Source of the DNA: Deinococcus sedimenti
GTDB taxonomy: Bacteria > Deinococcota > Deinococci > Deinococcales > Deinococcaceae
Direction of reading: 5' to 3'
Assembly (NCBI RefSeq): GCF_014648135.1
Contig: NZ_BMQN01000016.1
Coordinates: forward strand, 1-53,011
DNA length: 53,011 nucleotides
The notes below the pieces were generated by a model that was not told the DNA's origin, did no database searches, and saw only the letters and a program-made list of their open reading frames with translations. Numbering within the stretch: the stretch's first letter is position 1; each line of letters starts with the position of its first letter. Position numbers and translations under genes: made by a program. This document shows positions 20,184-30,546 of the stretch, one piece after another.

Positions 20184-20345
20184 TCAGCGGAGGATCGCAC
20201 TGACCATCAGGAAGGCCGTGCCCCCGCTCAGCGCCGCGCCGAAGGCCACCGCAGCCCAGCGCATCCAGCGGCGGTACGCTGACACGTCCAGCCGGGATTC
20301 CAGCAGCCCACGCCGGTTCAATGTCCCGCCCGGATCCACGCGCAC
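20184..20345 (-). CDS. Possible 53-residue single-helix membrane protein
   Basis: From GTG 20345 the frame reads VRVDPGGTLNRRG... with a predicted membrane helix near its end (FGAALSGGTAFLMVSAIL) and stops 21 nt before the channel gene. Codon third positions are G/C-rich. It begins 2 nt after the stop of the preceding small frame, as if coupled. It may equally be the displaced C-terminal part of one gene. Confidence 0.45.
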   Translation of the reverse strand: MRVDPGGTLNRRGLLESRLDVSAYRRWMRWAAVAFGAALSGGTAFLMVSAILR

Positions 20346-20347
20346 GG

Positions 20348-20512
20348 TCAGCGGCGTTCCGACCGGTCGCCCTGATCATCCAGATCACGCAGAGGGGGGC
20401 GGGGCTGCGGGCGGGGCGCCGTCACGGCGTTCAGGGCCCGGGGCTGCACCTCGGTCACGCGGCCACCGGGGAGAGTCAGGGTACGGCGCGGGCGGCGCTG
20501 GGGTCGGAGCAC
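20348..20512 (-). CDS. Possible small Arg/Pro-rich protein
   Basis: From GTG 20512 a 54-residue frame rich in Arg and Pro (...LPGGRVTEVQPRALNAV...) ends TGA two bases before the next small frame. No recognised domain and no clear -10 box. Supported only by codon bias and the tight junction with 20184-20345. A frameshift between the two frames would make one ~110-residue membrane-anchored protein. Confidence 0.35.
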   Translation of the reverse strand: MLRPQRRPRRTLTLPGGRVTEVQPRALNAVTAPRPQPRPPLRDLDDQGDRSERR

Positions 20513-20540
20513 GCATGCGGGTAGACTGGCCGCCAGAGAT

Positions 20541-22004
20541 ATGACCAGGGCGCACCCGAACGGACGAGGCTGGCTGCTGTCGGCGATCAGCGCGGTGCTG
20601 ATCACCGGCTTCCTGGCCACCAGCCTGCTGTCGTACGGCGTGGCGGAGCGGCGGTTGCGGCACACGATTGCGGACGAGATGCTGCCGCTGACCGGAGATA
20701 ACGTGGCGTCGCAGATTCAGAACGGTATTCAGCGGCCGGTGTTCATCTCGTCGGAGATGGCGAACAACACGTTCCTGCGCGACTGGTTGCAGGGCGGCGA
20801 GCGGGATGCGGGGCGGGTTCAGGCGTACCTGCAGGCCATTCAGCGCAAGCACTCGCCACGCGCGGCGTTCGTGGTGTCGGGCCGCACGGGTCGCTACTAC
20901 GGGCCGCGCGGGCTGGTGAAGACGGTCCGGGCGGACGACCCGCAGGACGCGTGGTTTGCTCGCGTGCGGGACCTGCGGGCCCCGTACGAGTTGAACGTGG
21001 ACGTGAATCCCGCGTATGGCCGTCAGCCGCTGGTGTTCGTGAACTACCGGCTGCTCGCGCCGGACGGGTCGTTCCTGGCAGTGACCGGGGTGGGGCTGAC
21101 GCTGGACAACATCCGGCAGCTGCTGAGGTCGTACGATGTGGAGTTCCAGCGGCGGGCGTACTTCGTGAACGAGCGGGGGGACGTGATGCTCGACAGTCGG
21201 GGCGGCGTGGGGCAGAACATCCGGCAGCGGCCTGGTCTGCGGGAGATCGCGCCGCTGATCTTCACGGGGTCCGCGCGGCCGCAGCGGCTGACGTACGACG
21301 CTGCGGCCGCGCGGTATCAGGTGAACGCGCGGTTCATTCCGGAGTTGCGCTGGTACCTGCTGATCGAGCAGAACGAGACGCGCGCCCTGACGCCCCTGCG
21401 GAACGTGCTGCTGCTGAACCTGCTGATCGGTCTGCTCGCCACGGGGCTGGTGCTGGCGGTGGTGCTGCCGACCGTGGCGCGCGACCGGGCGCAGTTGCGC
21501 CGCGCGGCGCTGACCGATCCGCTGACGGGCCTGCCGAACCGCGCGGCGTTCGACGCGGCGCTGGCGCGGCCGCTGGCGTCGGGCGTGCCGGTCACGCTGG
21601 CCCTGTTCGATCTGGATCACTTCAAGGTGATCAACGACCGGTACGGGCACCCGGCCGGGGATGAGGTGCTGCGGCGCGTGGCGCGGGCGGCGCAGGCGGC
21701 GCTGCCGGGCGGCGCCCTGCTGGCCCGCTGGGGGGGCGAGGAGTTCATCCTGCTGCTGCCGGGGGACGTGGCGTCGGGCGTGCCGGTGGCGCAGGCGGTG
21801 CGGGCGGCGGTCGAGGACCTGCCGACCGGCGTGCCGGGGGTACACGTGACGGTCAGCGTGGGCGTGAGTGGCGCGCGGACCGGGGACACGGCGGGCAGCG
21901 TCCTGACGCGGGCGGATCAGGCGCTGTACCTTGCCAAGCAGCGGGGCCGCAACCGGGTGGAGGTCGCCCCGGATCCGGCGCCGTCCACGCCGGACGCCGG
22001 GTAA
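20541..22004 (+). CDS. Membrane diguanylate cyclase with extracytoplasmic sensor
   Basis: A 487-residue protein making cyclic di-GMP from two GTP. A transmembrane helix at ~10-32, an extracytoplasmic dCache-like sensor (~35-285), a second helix (~295-320) and a cytoplasmic GGDEF domain (~335-480) with active-site variant GGEEF in ARWGGEEFILL and DLDHFKVINDRYGH upstream. An RxxD product-inhibition site is not obvious. TAGACT (20523-20528) is the likely -10 box, with a very short leader. It is the only c-di-GMP gene in the window. It ends 3 nt from the convergent thrC. Confidence 0.93.
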   Translation: MTRAHPNGRGWLLSAISAVLITGFLATSLLSYGVAERRLRHTIADEMLPLTGDNVASQIQNGIQRPVFISSEMANNTFLRDWLQGGERDAGRVQAYLQAIQRKHSPRAAFVVSGRTGRYYGPRGLVKTVRADDPQDAWFARVRDLRAPYELNVDVNPAYGRQPLVFVNYRLLAPDGSFLAVTGVGLTLDNIRQLLRSYDVEFQRRAYFVNERGDVMLDSRGGVGQNIRQRPGLREIAPLIFTGSARPQRLTYDAAAARYQVNARFIPELRWYLLIEQNETRALTPLRNVLLLNLLIGLLATGLVLAVVLPTVARDRAQLRRAALTDPLTGLPNRAAFDAALARPLASGVPVTLALFDLDHFKVINDRYGHPAGDEVLRRVARAAQAALPGGALLARWGGEEFILLLPGDVASGVPVAQAVRAAVEDLPTGVPGVHVTVSVGVSGARTGDTAGSVLTRADQALYLAKQRGRNRVEVAPDPAPSTPDAG

Positions 22005-22007
22005 GGA

Positions 22008-23450
22008 TCAGGCGAGTTCTCTCGGGGTGAGGTTCGCGGCGATGAACGCCTTGAGGACACCGACGTCGTTGGGCATGACCTGGAAGCGTTTCGGAGCCTG
22101 TTCGATCCCGTCGAAGCGCGCGGGGCGCCCCGGGGTGTGCCCCACGGCCTCCTGCACGGTCGCCTCGAACTTGGCGGGCAGCGCGGTTTCCAGGCAGATC
22201 ATGGGCACCCCGGGCCGCTGGTAGGCCTGCCCGACGAGGACGCCGTCGGCGGTGTGCGGGTCGATCAGGCGGCCGTACGACTCGAACACGGTACGGATGG
22301 TGCGCAGGCGGTCTTCGTGGGTGCTGCGCCCGCTGCGGAAGCCGCTGGCCTGCACCGCGTCCCAGTGGGGCGTGCCGCTCAGGGCGACGGGGCGGCTCTG
22401 GCCGACCTCGTCCCACCAGCCGCGCGTCTGCACGGCGTCCGCACCGGCGATCAGGTACAGGTAGCGCTCGAAGTTGCTGGCCTTGCCGATGTCCATGCTG
22501 GGGCTGCTCGTCACCGCGACCCGGTCGGCGGGGCGGACGTGGTACGTTCCGCCGCTGAAGAAGTCGTGCAGCACGTCGTTCTCGTTGCTGGCAACGATCA
22601 GCTGCCCGACCGGCAGGCCCATGCGTTTGGCGAGGTACCCGGCAAACACGTTCCCGAAGTTCCCGGACGGCACGCTGAAGTCCGCCTCCGCCCCGGCGGG
22701 GAGGTTCAGGGCGAGGTACGCCCGGAAGTAGTACACGGCCTGCGCCAGCACCCGCGCCCAGTTGATGGAGTTCACGGCCCCGATGTCATAGCGGGCCTTG
22801 AAGTCCGCGTCGGCGTTCACAGCCTTCACGAGGTCCTGGCAGTCGTCGAAGACGCCCTCCACGGCCAGGTTGAAGATGTTCGCCTCCTGCAGGCTGAACA
22901 TCTGCGCCTGCTGGAAGGCACTCATGCGGCCGTGCGGGGAGAGCATCACGACGTTCACGCGGGCCTTGCCGAGCATGGCGTACTCGGCCGCGCTGCCGGT
23001 GTCGCCGCTGGTGGCGCCCAGGATGTTGACCCGCTCGTCCCGGGCCTCCAGCACGTACTCGAACACCTGCCCCAGGAACTGCATGGCCATGTCCTTGAAC
23101 GCCAGGGACGGCCCGTTCGACAGTTCCAGCAGGTACAGGCCACCTCCGTCCGGGCCAGCCTCACCCAGCGGGGTGACGGGCGTGATCTCGGCGCTGTGGA
23201 AGGCCTCTTCCGTGTACGTGTCGCGCAGCAGGCGGCGCAGGTCCTCCCCGGGGATGTCCGTGATGAAGGGGCGCATGACCTCGTAGGCGAGGTCGGCGTA
23301 ACTCAGGGCGCGCCACGCCTCCAGCTGCGCGGGCGTGACCGTGGGAATGGATTCGGGCATGGCCAGCCCACCGTCCGGGGCGAGGCCGGACAGCAGCACG
23401 TCCGAGAAGTGGCCGAGGTCGCGCGCGCCGCGCGTGGAAACGTACTTCAT
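22008..23450 (-). CDS. thrC: Threonine synthase (long form)
   Basis: A 480-residue PLP enzyme converting O-phosphohomoserine to threonine. The N-terminus MKYVSTRG and the PLP lysine K119 in PSLAFKDMAMQ are diagnostic of the yeast/E. coli-like long class. The phosphate-binding region ATSGDTGSAA and VPSGNFGNVFAGY are also present. ATG 23450 is chosen over an upstream in-frame GTG because GGGAGGA is 4 nt before it. TAGAGT at 23493-23498 (minus) is a likely -10 box giving a ~35-nt leader. Works with ThrB (2443-3378). Confidence 0.96.
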   Translation of the reverse strand: MKYVSTRGARDLGHFSDVLLSGLAPDGGLAMPESIPTVTPAQLEAWRALSYADLAYEVMRPFITDIPGEDLRRLLRDTYTEEAFHSAEITPVTPLGEAGPDGGGLYLLELSNGPSLAFKDMAMQFLGQVFEYVLEARDERVNILGATSGDTGSAAEYAMLGKARVNVVMLSPHGRMSAFQQAQMFSLQEANIFNLAVEGVFDDCQDLVKAVNADADFKARYDIGAVNSINWARVLAQAVYYFRAYLALNLPAGAEADFSVPSGNFGNVFAGYLAKRMGLPVGQLIVASNENDVLHDFFSGGTYHVRPADRVAVTSSPSMDIGKASNFERYLYLIAGADAVQTRGWWDEVGQSRPVALSGTPHWDAVQASGFRSGRSTHEDRLRTIRTVFESYGRLIDPHTADGVLVGQAYQRPGVPMICLETALPAKFEATVQEAVGHTPGRPARFDGIEQAPKRFQVMPNDVGVLKAFIAANLTPRELA

Positions 23451-24019
23451 GGGTCCTCCCGCGCCCACGCGGTGGGCGACTTGCGTGCCGTCACTCTAGC
23501 GAGCCGGGTCCGGGCAGAGTCCACCGGCAGCTAGGGCACTCCACCGGACCTTCATCCGCGTGACACCCCGCGTCTTACAACTCTGTCACAGACGTCCGGA
23601 GAACTGACCCGGCGCCCAGTCATTCCGCGGCCCGGCCTTCCCCCCGGGGTTCTCATGCTTCACACCCTCCGGATCTGCACCGGGCCGCACGCTGCGCAGC
23701 GTGCCAGCCGCATTCGAGTACCGCCACGCCCCCCGGGGGGGTGGGGGGAGGGTCGCGCGCGGCCTTCAGCGGCCCTTGAGGAGACCGCTTAGGCGCGGTT
23801 CATGCATGCAGGTGTGACAGGCCCGAAGGGCGCACGCAGGCATCATGACTTCACTCGCTACGGGAAACAACGGGCGAGAAGAGGCGTTGAAGCGTGGTCC
23901 TGTATGCGGGCACCTGGGACACGTGGAGCCAGTGGTGCGACCGGCTTTTCGACCATGCCTTCAGCCTGAGCTGGAGGTTGGACCCACCAACTGCGACGAC
24001 GTCGCAGGAGGAGTTCTCC
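23451..24019. promoter_or_regulatory. Long intergenic region between thrC and a lipoprotein gene
   Basis: 569 nt with no gene I can support. It holds the thrC promoter at the left, a C/G-tract CCCCCCGGGGGG palindrome near 23730-23745, and two small hairpins right before the lipoprotein ribosome site: GTTGG/CCAAC (~23977-23992) and GCGAC/GTCGC (~23994-24006). The right part is presumably the lipoprotein promoter and leader, but no clear -35/-10 pair stands out. Confidence 0.4.
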
Positions 24020-24406
24020 ATGCGTGCATTCCTGCTCTCTGCCCTTGTTGCCGTGCTGGCCACCAGCTGCGGCGGTCCCTCCACCCCCAGCACCACCGCG
24101 CAGTCCACCGGCACCCGCGTGGACACGCAGGCCCCCAAGGTCTCCATGGTGATGAGCCCCCAGACGCTGAAGGAGAAGGGCAACGTGTTCTTCCGCCTGG
24201 CCACCCAGGACAACACCACCGTGTCCCGCGTGGTCCTGCTGATCGACGGGGAAACCTTCGTGGACGACCCGACCGCGTACAACTCCTACGCGAAGTACTT
24301 CGAGGCGAGCAGCAACGGCGAGCACAAGGTCACCGTCCGCGTGTACGACCAGGCGCAGAACGTCACCGAACAGACCCAGACGTTCCACGTGAACATCGGT
24401 CAGTAG
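24020..24406 (+). CDS. Small lipoprotein with Ig-like domain
   Basis: A 128-residue lipoprotein. MRAFLLSALVAVLATSC is a lipoprotein signal with the lipobox ATSC, so Cys17 should be lipidated after processing by LspA. The rest, after a Ser/Thr/Pro-rich linker, looks like one Ig-like/cadherin-like beta domain (KVTVRVYDQAQNVTEQTQTFHV). Probably surface-exposed; function unknown. GGAGGAG 6-7 nt before ATG 24020 fixes the start and excludes a longer frame from 23894. Confidence 0.85.
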   Translation: MRAFLLSALVAVLATSCGGPSTPSTTAQSTGTRVDTQAPKVSMVMSPQTLKEKGNVFFRLATQDNTTVSRVVLLIDGETFVDDPTAYNSYAKYFEASSNGEHKVTVRVYDQAQNVTEQTQTFHVNIGQ

Positions 24407-24538
24407 GCCCGGCGGCCTCGACATCCCCCATCCGGCAGCCGCGCGGCTCTGACCCGCACCCCCCGGACGAGACGATTCTGGCCGACCCTCCGCCCGCAGC
24501 TCGGAACGGCCCCGCCTGCCCGCACCTCCTGCCGGTAC

Positions 24539-25453
24539 CTACAGGTCGAAGCGCATCAGGTCCCGCCCGACCGTGATGCGCCCTGGGTACAGCTCCGCCA
24601 TTCCGGCGGTATACGCCGCTTCAGCTGCGGGCGTCGCCTGCGGCACCGGAATGTGGTGGGTCAGCACCAGGTGCCGGACCTGAGCGTCCCGGGCCAGCTG
24701 CGCCGCTTCCAGGGTGGTGGTGTGGTACTTGGCCGGGTTGGTGACCTGCACGGCCTGCTCGGGATTCTCCCGGGCGAGGTCCGCCAGCCACTGCGGCTGA
24801 TAGGCGTCATGAATCAGCAGGTCGGCCTGCCAGGCGTGCTGCGCGGTGGCGGCCACGGGGCGCGTGTCGCCGCTGATCACGACGCGCCGCCCACCGAACT
24901 CGATGCGGTACCCGAGGGCGGGCGTCACGGGACGGTGATCGACCTCGAAGGCCGTGACCTGCACGCCGCCCTCGTCGAACATCAGGCCAGCATTGCGTTC
25001 GGTGTACTCCACCTCGGCACCTGCCGCTTCGGACCTGTTGTACGCCACGCGGAGTTCCCGGTCGTACGCGAGCGCGTCATGGAACGTCCCGATGATGTCG
25101 CGGGTGCGGCTGGGCCCGTACACCCGCATGGGCTGAGACCGACCCTGGATGACGCCCACGTGGGTGCGCCAGCTGCTGATGAACAGGTCCGGGAAGCCTG
25201 CATTGTGGTCGTAGTGGTGATGCGTGAAGAAGACGTCCCGCACGCGCTGCGGCATGAGCCCCGACTCGATCAGCTGCCGGGTGGTGTCGCCGCCGCAGTC
25301 GAACAGCAGGATCTGCCCCCCGGCCACGACCGCGACGGCCGGTTTGGCGGCGCCGGGGTAGGCGCGGGGCGTTCCGGTACCCAGCAGGACCACCGTGAAC
25401 TGATCGGGGGTCAACGGGGCGACCGGGGTGGGCTGAATGAAGGACTGGGGCAC
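24539..25453 (-). CDS. Metallo-beta-lactamase-fold hydrolase (RNase Z/arylsulfatase-like)
   Basis: A 304-residue enzyme with zinc motif THHHYDHNAG (HxHxDH), the VVISGDTRPV aspartate motif, and VLTHHIPVP near the end. The N-terminal VVLLGTGTPRAYPG resembles RNase Z and related phosphodiesterases or lactonases. No tRNase Z exosite arm is evident, so I favour a general MBL hydrolase. GTG 25453 is chosen because CAGAAT lies 5 nt upstream, mirroring the protease start at 8072. Upstream in-frame codons overlap the aguB promoter. Confidence 0.85.
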   Translation of the reverse strand: MPQSFIQPTPVAPLTPDQFTVVLLGTGTPRAYPGAAKPAVAVVAGGQILLFDCGGDTTRQLIESGLMPQRVRDVFFTHHHYDHNAGFPDLFISSWRTHVGVIQGRSQPMRVYGPSRTRDIIGTFHDALAYDRELRVAYNRSEAAGAEVEYTERNAGLMFDEGGVQVTAFEVDHRPVTPALGYRIEFGGRRVVISGDTRPVAATAQHAWQADLLIHDAYQPQWLADLARENPEQAVQVTNPAKYHTTTLEAAQLARDAQVRHLVLTHHIPVPQATPAAEAAYTAGMAELYPGRITVGRDLMRFDL

Positions 25454-25582
25454 ACGGCATTCTGCGCCGACCGTGGCCGCCCCGGCCCGGACCTGCCTGG
25501 GCGGCGTGGTGCACGTCGGGCCGGGTTCACGAACCGTTGGCGCGCACCATTCCCCGCCGGGGCATCCGGTAGCGTGGGGGTC

Positions 25583-26470
<888 letters not shown>

Positions 26471-26583
26471 GCCCCCGTACCGGTCAGTGGGACGCGCCGG
26501 ACTGGCCACGTCCCGCTGTCCATTCACTCCGCTGTCCATTCACCCCCGGGCCGCCCGGCCCGGACCGCTGGTAGCGTGCGAGT

Positions 26584-27624
26584 ATGCGCGCCGCCGTGTA
26601 CGAGCAGTTCCAGATCCGCCCCGAGCTCCGCACGGTCCCGGACCCGGTGCCCATCCCGGACGGCGTGGTGCTGGAGGTCGGCGCGACCGGCGTGTGCCGC
26701 AGCGACTGGCACGGCTGGATGGGCCACGACCCCGACATCCGCCTGCCGCACGTGCCCGGTCACGAGATCGCGGGGACGGTCGTCGCGGTCGGCGCGGACG
26801 TCCGCTCGTGGCGGCCCGGGGACCGCGTGACGCTGCCGTTCGTGGCCGGCTGCGGCCGCTGCGCGGAGTGCCGCGCCGGGCACCAGCAGGTGTGCGAACG
26901 GCAGTTCCAGCCGGGATTCACGCACTGGGGATCGTTCGCGCCGTTCGTGGGCATCCACTACGCCGAGCAGAACCTGGTGCGCCTGCCGGACAGCCTGGAT
27001 TTCGTGACGGCCGCCAGCCTGGGCTGCCGCTTCGCCACGTCGTTCCGGGCGGTGGCGCAGCAGGGCCGCGTGCGGGGCGGCGAGTGGCTGGCCGTGCACG
27101 GCTGCGGCGGCGTGGGCCTGTCCGCCGTGATGATCGGCCGGGCGCTGGGGGCGCGCGTGATCGCGGTGGACATCGACGACGCGAAACTGACCCGCGCGCG
27201 CGAGCTGGGCGCGGAGGTCACCGTGAACAGCCGCCTCGTGCCCGACCCCGTGCAGGCCGTGCTGGATCACACGGGGGGCGGCGCGCACGTGTCGCTGGAC
27301 GCGCTGGGGCACCCGCAGACGGCGTTCAACTCGGTGGCGAACCTGCGCCGCCGCGGACGGCACGTGCAGGTGGGCCTGCTGCTGGGCGACCAGAGCCGCC
27401 CGGCCCTGCCGATGGACGCCGTGATCGCCCGTGAACTGGAGCTCTACGGCAGTCACGGCATGGCCGCCCACACCTACCCCGAGATGCTGGGCCTGATCGA
27501 GTCCGGGCAGTTGCGCCCCGCCGAGCTGATCGGCGCGCGCCTCACGCTGGCCGAGGGGATCGAGGCGCTGGTGACCATGGACCGCTTCGCCGGGACGGGC
27601 GTGAGCGTCATCGACCGCTTCTGA
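26584..27624 (+). CDS. Zinc-dependent alcohol dehydrogenase
   Basis: A 346-residue MDR-family oxidoreductase. Catalytic zinc site includes C38 (VCRSDWHG) and the GHEIAG motif (H60-E61). The structural zinc lobe has [17 protein letters not shown] with four cysteines. The NAD(P) Rossmann motif is [10 protein letters not shown]. Substrate may be an alcohol or polyol; the sequence does not decide. TAGCGT (26572-26577) lies 6 nt before ATG. Convergent with the winged-helix regulator gene. Confidence 0.92.
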   Translation: MRAAVYEQFQIRPELRTVPDPVPIPDGVVLEVGATGVCRSDWHGWMGHDPDIRLPHVPGHEIAGTVVAVGADVRSWRPGDRVTLPFVAGCGRCAECRAGHQQVCERQFQPGFTHWGSFAPFVGIHYAEQNLVRLPDSLDFVTAASLGCRFATSFRAVAQQGRVRGGEWLAVHGCGGVGLSAVMIGRALGARVIAVDIDDAKLTRARELGAEVTVNSRLVPDPVQAVLDHTGGGAHVSLDALGHPQTAFNSVANLRRRGRHVQVGLLLGDQSRPALPMDAVIARELELYGSHGMAAHTYPEMLGLIESGQLRPAELIGARLTLAEGIEALVTMDRFAGTGVSVIDRF

Positions 27625-27637
27625 CAGCCCACTGTTG

Positions 27638-28291
27638 TCAGAGGTCCTCTGCGCCGCTGGCCGGGGCGAGGTTCAGGCGGTACAGGTACGCGTCGGGGCC
27701 GCCGCGCGCGCCGTAGCGGGTCAGGAGGGCCTGCAGGTCGCGTTGCAGGGCCTTGGCTTCGTCGCGGGTGAGGTGCAGGACGCCCCAGTTGGCGGTCAGG
27801 ACCGGGGCGTCGTCGTGCAGCAGGTCGAGCAGGTCGAAGCTTCCGGCGCGGGGCGTGATGTCCATCAGGGTGCCGCCGGGCGTGGTGTACAGGCGCACGG
27901 CGATGTCCTCCTCGCGCTGCACGAGCGGCAGGCCCGCCTGCACGACCGCGCGGTGAAAGACCGCGTTGAAGGTGTCCTCGTGCAGGCCGATCAGGTCCTC
28001 CAGACTGCCCAGGCCCGTGCGGTGGTAGGGGATCAGGAACGCGTCGGAGACGGCGCGGTAGTGCTGCACGGGGCGGCCCCGGCGGGGTTCGGCGCGCGTG
28101 ACGGCCAGCCCGGCGCGTTTCAGTCGGGTGAGGCGGTGGTGCGTGGCGTTCAGGGGGCGGTGCAGGTGCCGGGCGAGTTCGGTGGCGGTCCACTCGCGGG
28201 TCATCAGCAGGGCCAGGAGGTGCGAGTAGTCGGGGTGCAGGACGAGCCGCACGCCACCCGGCTCGTCCAGGCGCGTCCAGGTTCGCGGCAT
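27638..28291 (-). CDS. ArsR-like winged-helix transcriptional regulator
   Basis: A 217-residue DNA-binding protein. Residues ~20-90 form a winged helix (TATELARHLHRPLNATHHRLTRLKRAGLAV, wing at EPRRGRPVQHY). The remaining ~125 residues are a probable ligand-binding or dimerisation domain without metal-binding cysteines, so it is not a classical metal-sensing ArsR. TACGCT lies 6 nt before ATG on the minus strand. Divergent from the P450 gene across 81 nt containing a perfect palindrome, its likely operator. Confidence 0.85.
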   Translation of the reverse strand: MPRTWTRLDEPGGVRLVLHPDYSHLLALLMTREWTATELARHLHRPLNATHHRLTRLKRAGLAVTRAEPRRGRPVQHYRAVSDAFLIPYHRTGLGSLEDLIGLHEDTFNAVFHRAVVQAGLPLVQREEDIAVRLYTTPGGTLMDITPRAGSFDLLDLLHDDAPVLTANWGVLHLTRDEAKALQRDLQALLTRYGARGGPDAYLYRLNLAPASGAEDL

Positions 28292-28319
28292 GCGCGCAGC
28301 GTACCGCGCCCGCGCTGGG

Positions 28320-28353
28320 TCTACTCGACGTTCTGTCTTGCAGGTCGAGTAGA
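28320..28353. promoter_or_regulatory. Candidate operator between regulator and P450
   Basis: TCTACTCGAC (28320-28329) and GTCGAGTAGA (28344-28353) are perfect 10-bp inverted repeats separated by 14 nt. They lie between the divergent regulator and P450 starts, 20 nt before the P450 ATG. Confidence 0.7.
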
Positions 28354-28372
28354 GGCGTGGGCACCCTGAGGC

Positions 28373-29623
28373 ATGACCACTCCCATGCCGACCCTGAGTG
28401 CAGAGCAGCAGCGTGTGCAGGCGACCGTGCAGGCCCTGATGCACCCGGACACCGCCCGCGACCCGCACCCCACGTACGAGGCGATCCGCGGGCTTGACCC
28501 GTCGGGCGTGGTCAGTCCGGTCGGGTGGGGCGCGGCGTTCGCCACGTCGCACGCACTGAACAGCGCGGTGCTGCGCTCCCCGGCGGCGCGCAGCGGGGCG
28601 ATCATCTCGCAGGTGCCCGCCGACACGGCCAGCCTGCGGCTGCTGCAACCCATGATGCTGTTCCACAACGGCGTGTCGCACGCGCGGCTGCGGGGACTGG
28701 TGCAGGCCGCGTTCACGCCGCGCGTCGTCGCCGAGCAGCGCGACCTGATCCGCGCGCAGGTGAACACCCTGCTGGACGCCCTGCCCACGGACCGGGAGGT
28801 GGACCTGGTGGCCGGACTGGCCGCGCCGCTGCCCGCGCGCGTGATCATGCACATGCTGGGCCTGCGCGGCGAGGACGAGGCGAAATTCATCCGCTGGACG
28901 CAGAGCGTCGCCGACCTGCTCGCCGGGGAAACCGGCAGCCCCGAACTGATGGCCCGCCTGGAAGCGGACGCGCAGGAGATGCGCGGGTACTTCCGCACGC
29001 TGGCGGACGACCTGCGCGCCCACCCGCAACCGGGCCTCCTGAGCGCCCTGGCCGCCGCTGAGGACGGTGGGGAACGCCTCAGCAGCGACGAACTCCTCGC
29101 GAACGCCGTCCTGCTGCTCGCGGCGGGGCACGAGACGACCAGCAACCTCATCCCCGGCGCACTGCTCGAACTGCACCGCCAGCCGGACGCCTGGGCGGCC
29201 CTGGTCGCCCGCCCGGACCACCCGAACGTCCCCGACGAACTGCTGCGCGTCGTGTCGCCCGTGCAGCTCGACGGGCGCACCCTGGCCGACACCGTCACGC
29301 TGCCCACCAGCGGAGGCCAGACGGTCACACTGAACGCGGGTACGCACGTGCAGACCATGCTGGCCGCCGCGAACCGCGACCCCGACGTCTTCCCCCACCC
29401 GGACCGCCTCGACTGGGACCGACCGAACAGCGCCCGGCACCTCGCCTTCGCGGCGGGCGCGCACTACTGCCTGGGCGCGCCCCTCGCCCGCCTGGAAATC
29501 GCGGAGGTCTTCGCCGCCCTCGCCACCCGCTTCCCCGCCCTGCGCGTCACCGACCCGCACCCCCCGTTCAAGGCGAACCTCGTCCTGCGCGGCCCGAAAG
29601 AACTGCGCGTCCAGCTGGGCTGA
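28373..29623 (+). CDS. Cytochrome P450
   Basis: A 416-residue soluble heme monooxygenase. The I-helix oxygen motif is AGHETT, the ExxR pair is DELLRVV, and the heme-thiolate Cys is C366 in FAAGAHYCLGAPLARLE. It is of the bacterial class I type needing a ferredoxin and reductase, neither of which is in the window. Substrate unknown. Divergent from a winged-helix regulator, so probably inducible. Convergent with an alpha/beta hydrolase 9 nt downstream. Confidence 0.95.
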   Translation: MTTPMPTLSAEQQRVQATVQALMHPDTARDPHPTYEAIRGLDPSGVVSPVGWGAAFATSHALNSAVLRSPAARSGAIISQVPADTASLRLLQPMMLFHNGVSHARLRGLVQAAFTPRVVAEQRDLIRAQVNTLLDALPTDREVDLVAGLAAPLPARVIMHMLGLRGEDEAKFIRWTQSVADLLAGETGSPELMARLEADAQEMRGYFRTLADDLRAHPQPGLLSALAAAEDGGERLSSDELLANAVLLLAAGHETTSNLIPGALLELHRQPDAWAALVARPDHPNVPDELLRVVSPVQLDGRTLADTVTLPTSGGQTVTLNAGTHVQTMLAAANRDPDVFPHPDRLDWDRPNSARHLAFAAGAHYCLGAPLARLEIAEVFAALATRFPALRVTDPHPPFKANLVLRGPKELRVQLG

Positions 29624-29632
29624 CGCAGCCCC

Positions 29633-30466
29633 TTACCTCTGCGCGAGGAACGCCCGCAGTTCCCGCAGGACCAGCCGGGGCTCGTCGAAGTGCGGGTAGT
29701 GCCCGCTCCCGGCCGCCACCACGTGACGGCTGCGGGTGGAGGCGGCGGCCAGTTCCGCCTGCAGGGCCGCCCACTCGCGCGTGAATACCTCGGCCTGCGC
29801 GGGCGTGAACGGGTCACGCTCGTCGAGGGTGAGGTGCTCCGGGAGGAACGGCTGCCCGCGCGAGACGACCAGCAGCGGCAGATCCGCCAGGGCCCCCGTG
29901 ACCTCGCGGCTCCCGGTGAACACCCGGGGGAAGTCCCAGCGTTCCGGGTGCCCCTCGCGGATCTCCTGCTCCAGTTCACGCTGCGCCGCCCGCTGGCCCG
30001 GCGTGCGGACCGCGTCCAGCCGCCGCGCCTGACCTGGGTGGGAACTGTCGAGCAGGACCAGTCCCGCCACCCGCGCCGGGTCGCGCCGCGCGAACTCGAA
30101 CGCGACGAGCCCGCCCAGCGAGTGCCCCAGCAGCACGACCGGGCCGGACACGCAGGCCGCGAGCACCGCCTCCAGTTCCACTACGGCGTCGTCCAGACCC
30201 CTGGGGCCAGCCGGGGGCGCGCTGCTTCCCTGCCCCGCCCGGTCGTAGGCGAGCACGCCGGTCAGGTCGTTCACGCCCGTCCCCAGGAAGACGGGCTCGC
30301 GCATCATCCCGGCCAGGTGGGGATCGTCCTGCGCCGTGAACCACGAGGAGGCGGGGACGCCCATGCCGCTCAGGAGCACCAGCGTGGGCCGCCCGGCGGC
30401 GGGTGCCGCGAGGGCGTGCGTCTGCACCGCTCCGGTCGGCGTGGAGATCACGTGGGTTCGGGTCAT
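29633..30466 (-). CDS. Alpha/beta hydrolase
   Basis: A 277-residue alpha/beta-hydrolase. Nucleophile Ser in GHSLGG, oxyanion region LLSGMGVPAS, catalytic His in AGSGHYPHFDEP. Substrate unknown (esterase, lipase or dehalogenase-like). ATG 30466 chosen because TACGCT lies 7 nt upstream on the minus strand. Divergent from a methyltransferase, with both promoters in ~80 nt. Confidence 0.9.
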   Translation of the reverse strand: MTRTHVISTPTGAVQTHALAAPAAGRPTLVLLSGMGVPASSWFTAQDDPHLAGMMREPVFLGTGVNDLTGVLAYDRAGQGSSAPPAGPRGLDDAVVELEAVLAACVSGPVVLLGHSLGGLVAFEFARRDPARVAGLVLLDSSHPGQARRLDAVRTPGQRAAQRELEQEIREGHPERWDFPRVFTGSREVTGALADLPLLVVSRGQPFLPEHLTLDERDPFTPAQAEVFTREWAALQAELAAASTRSRHVVAAGSGHYPHFDEPRLVLRELRAFLAQR

Positions 30467-30546
30467 GCGGCGCAGCGTACCCCCCACCGCTCGGGACTGA
30501 GCCATCCGGCGGATGCTCCCCTGACGGCCCGTCCGTACGCTGGGGC

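Noticed and set aside
23720..23760. Long C/G tract palindrome as a terminator
   Set aside because: No stop codon nearby on either strand and no U-run; it may simply be base-composition noise.
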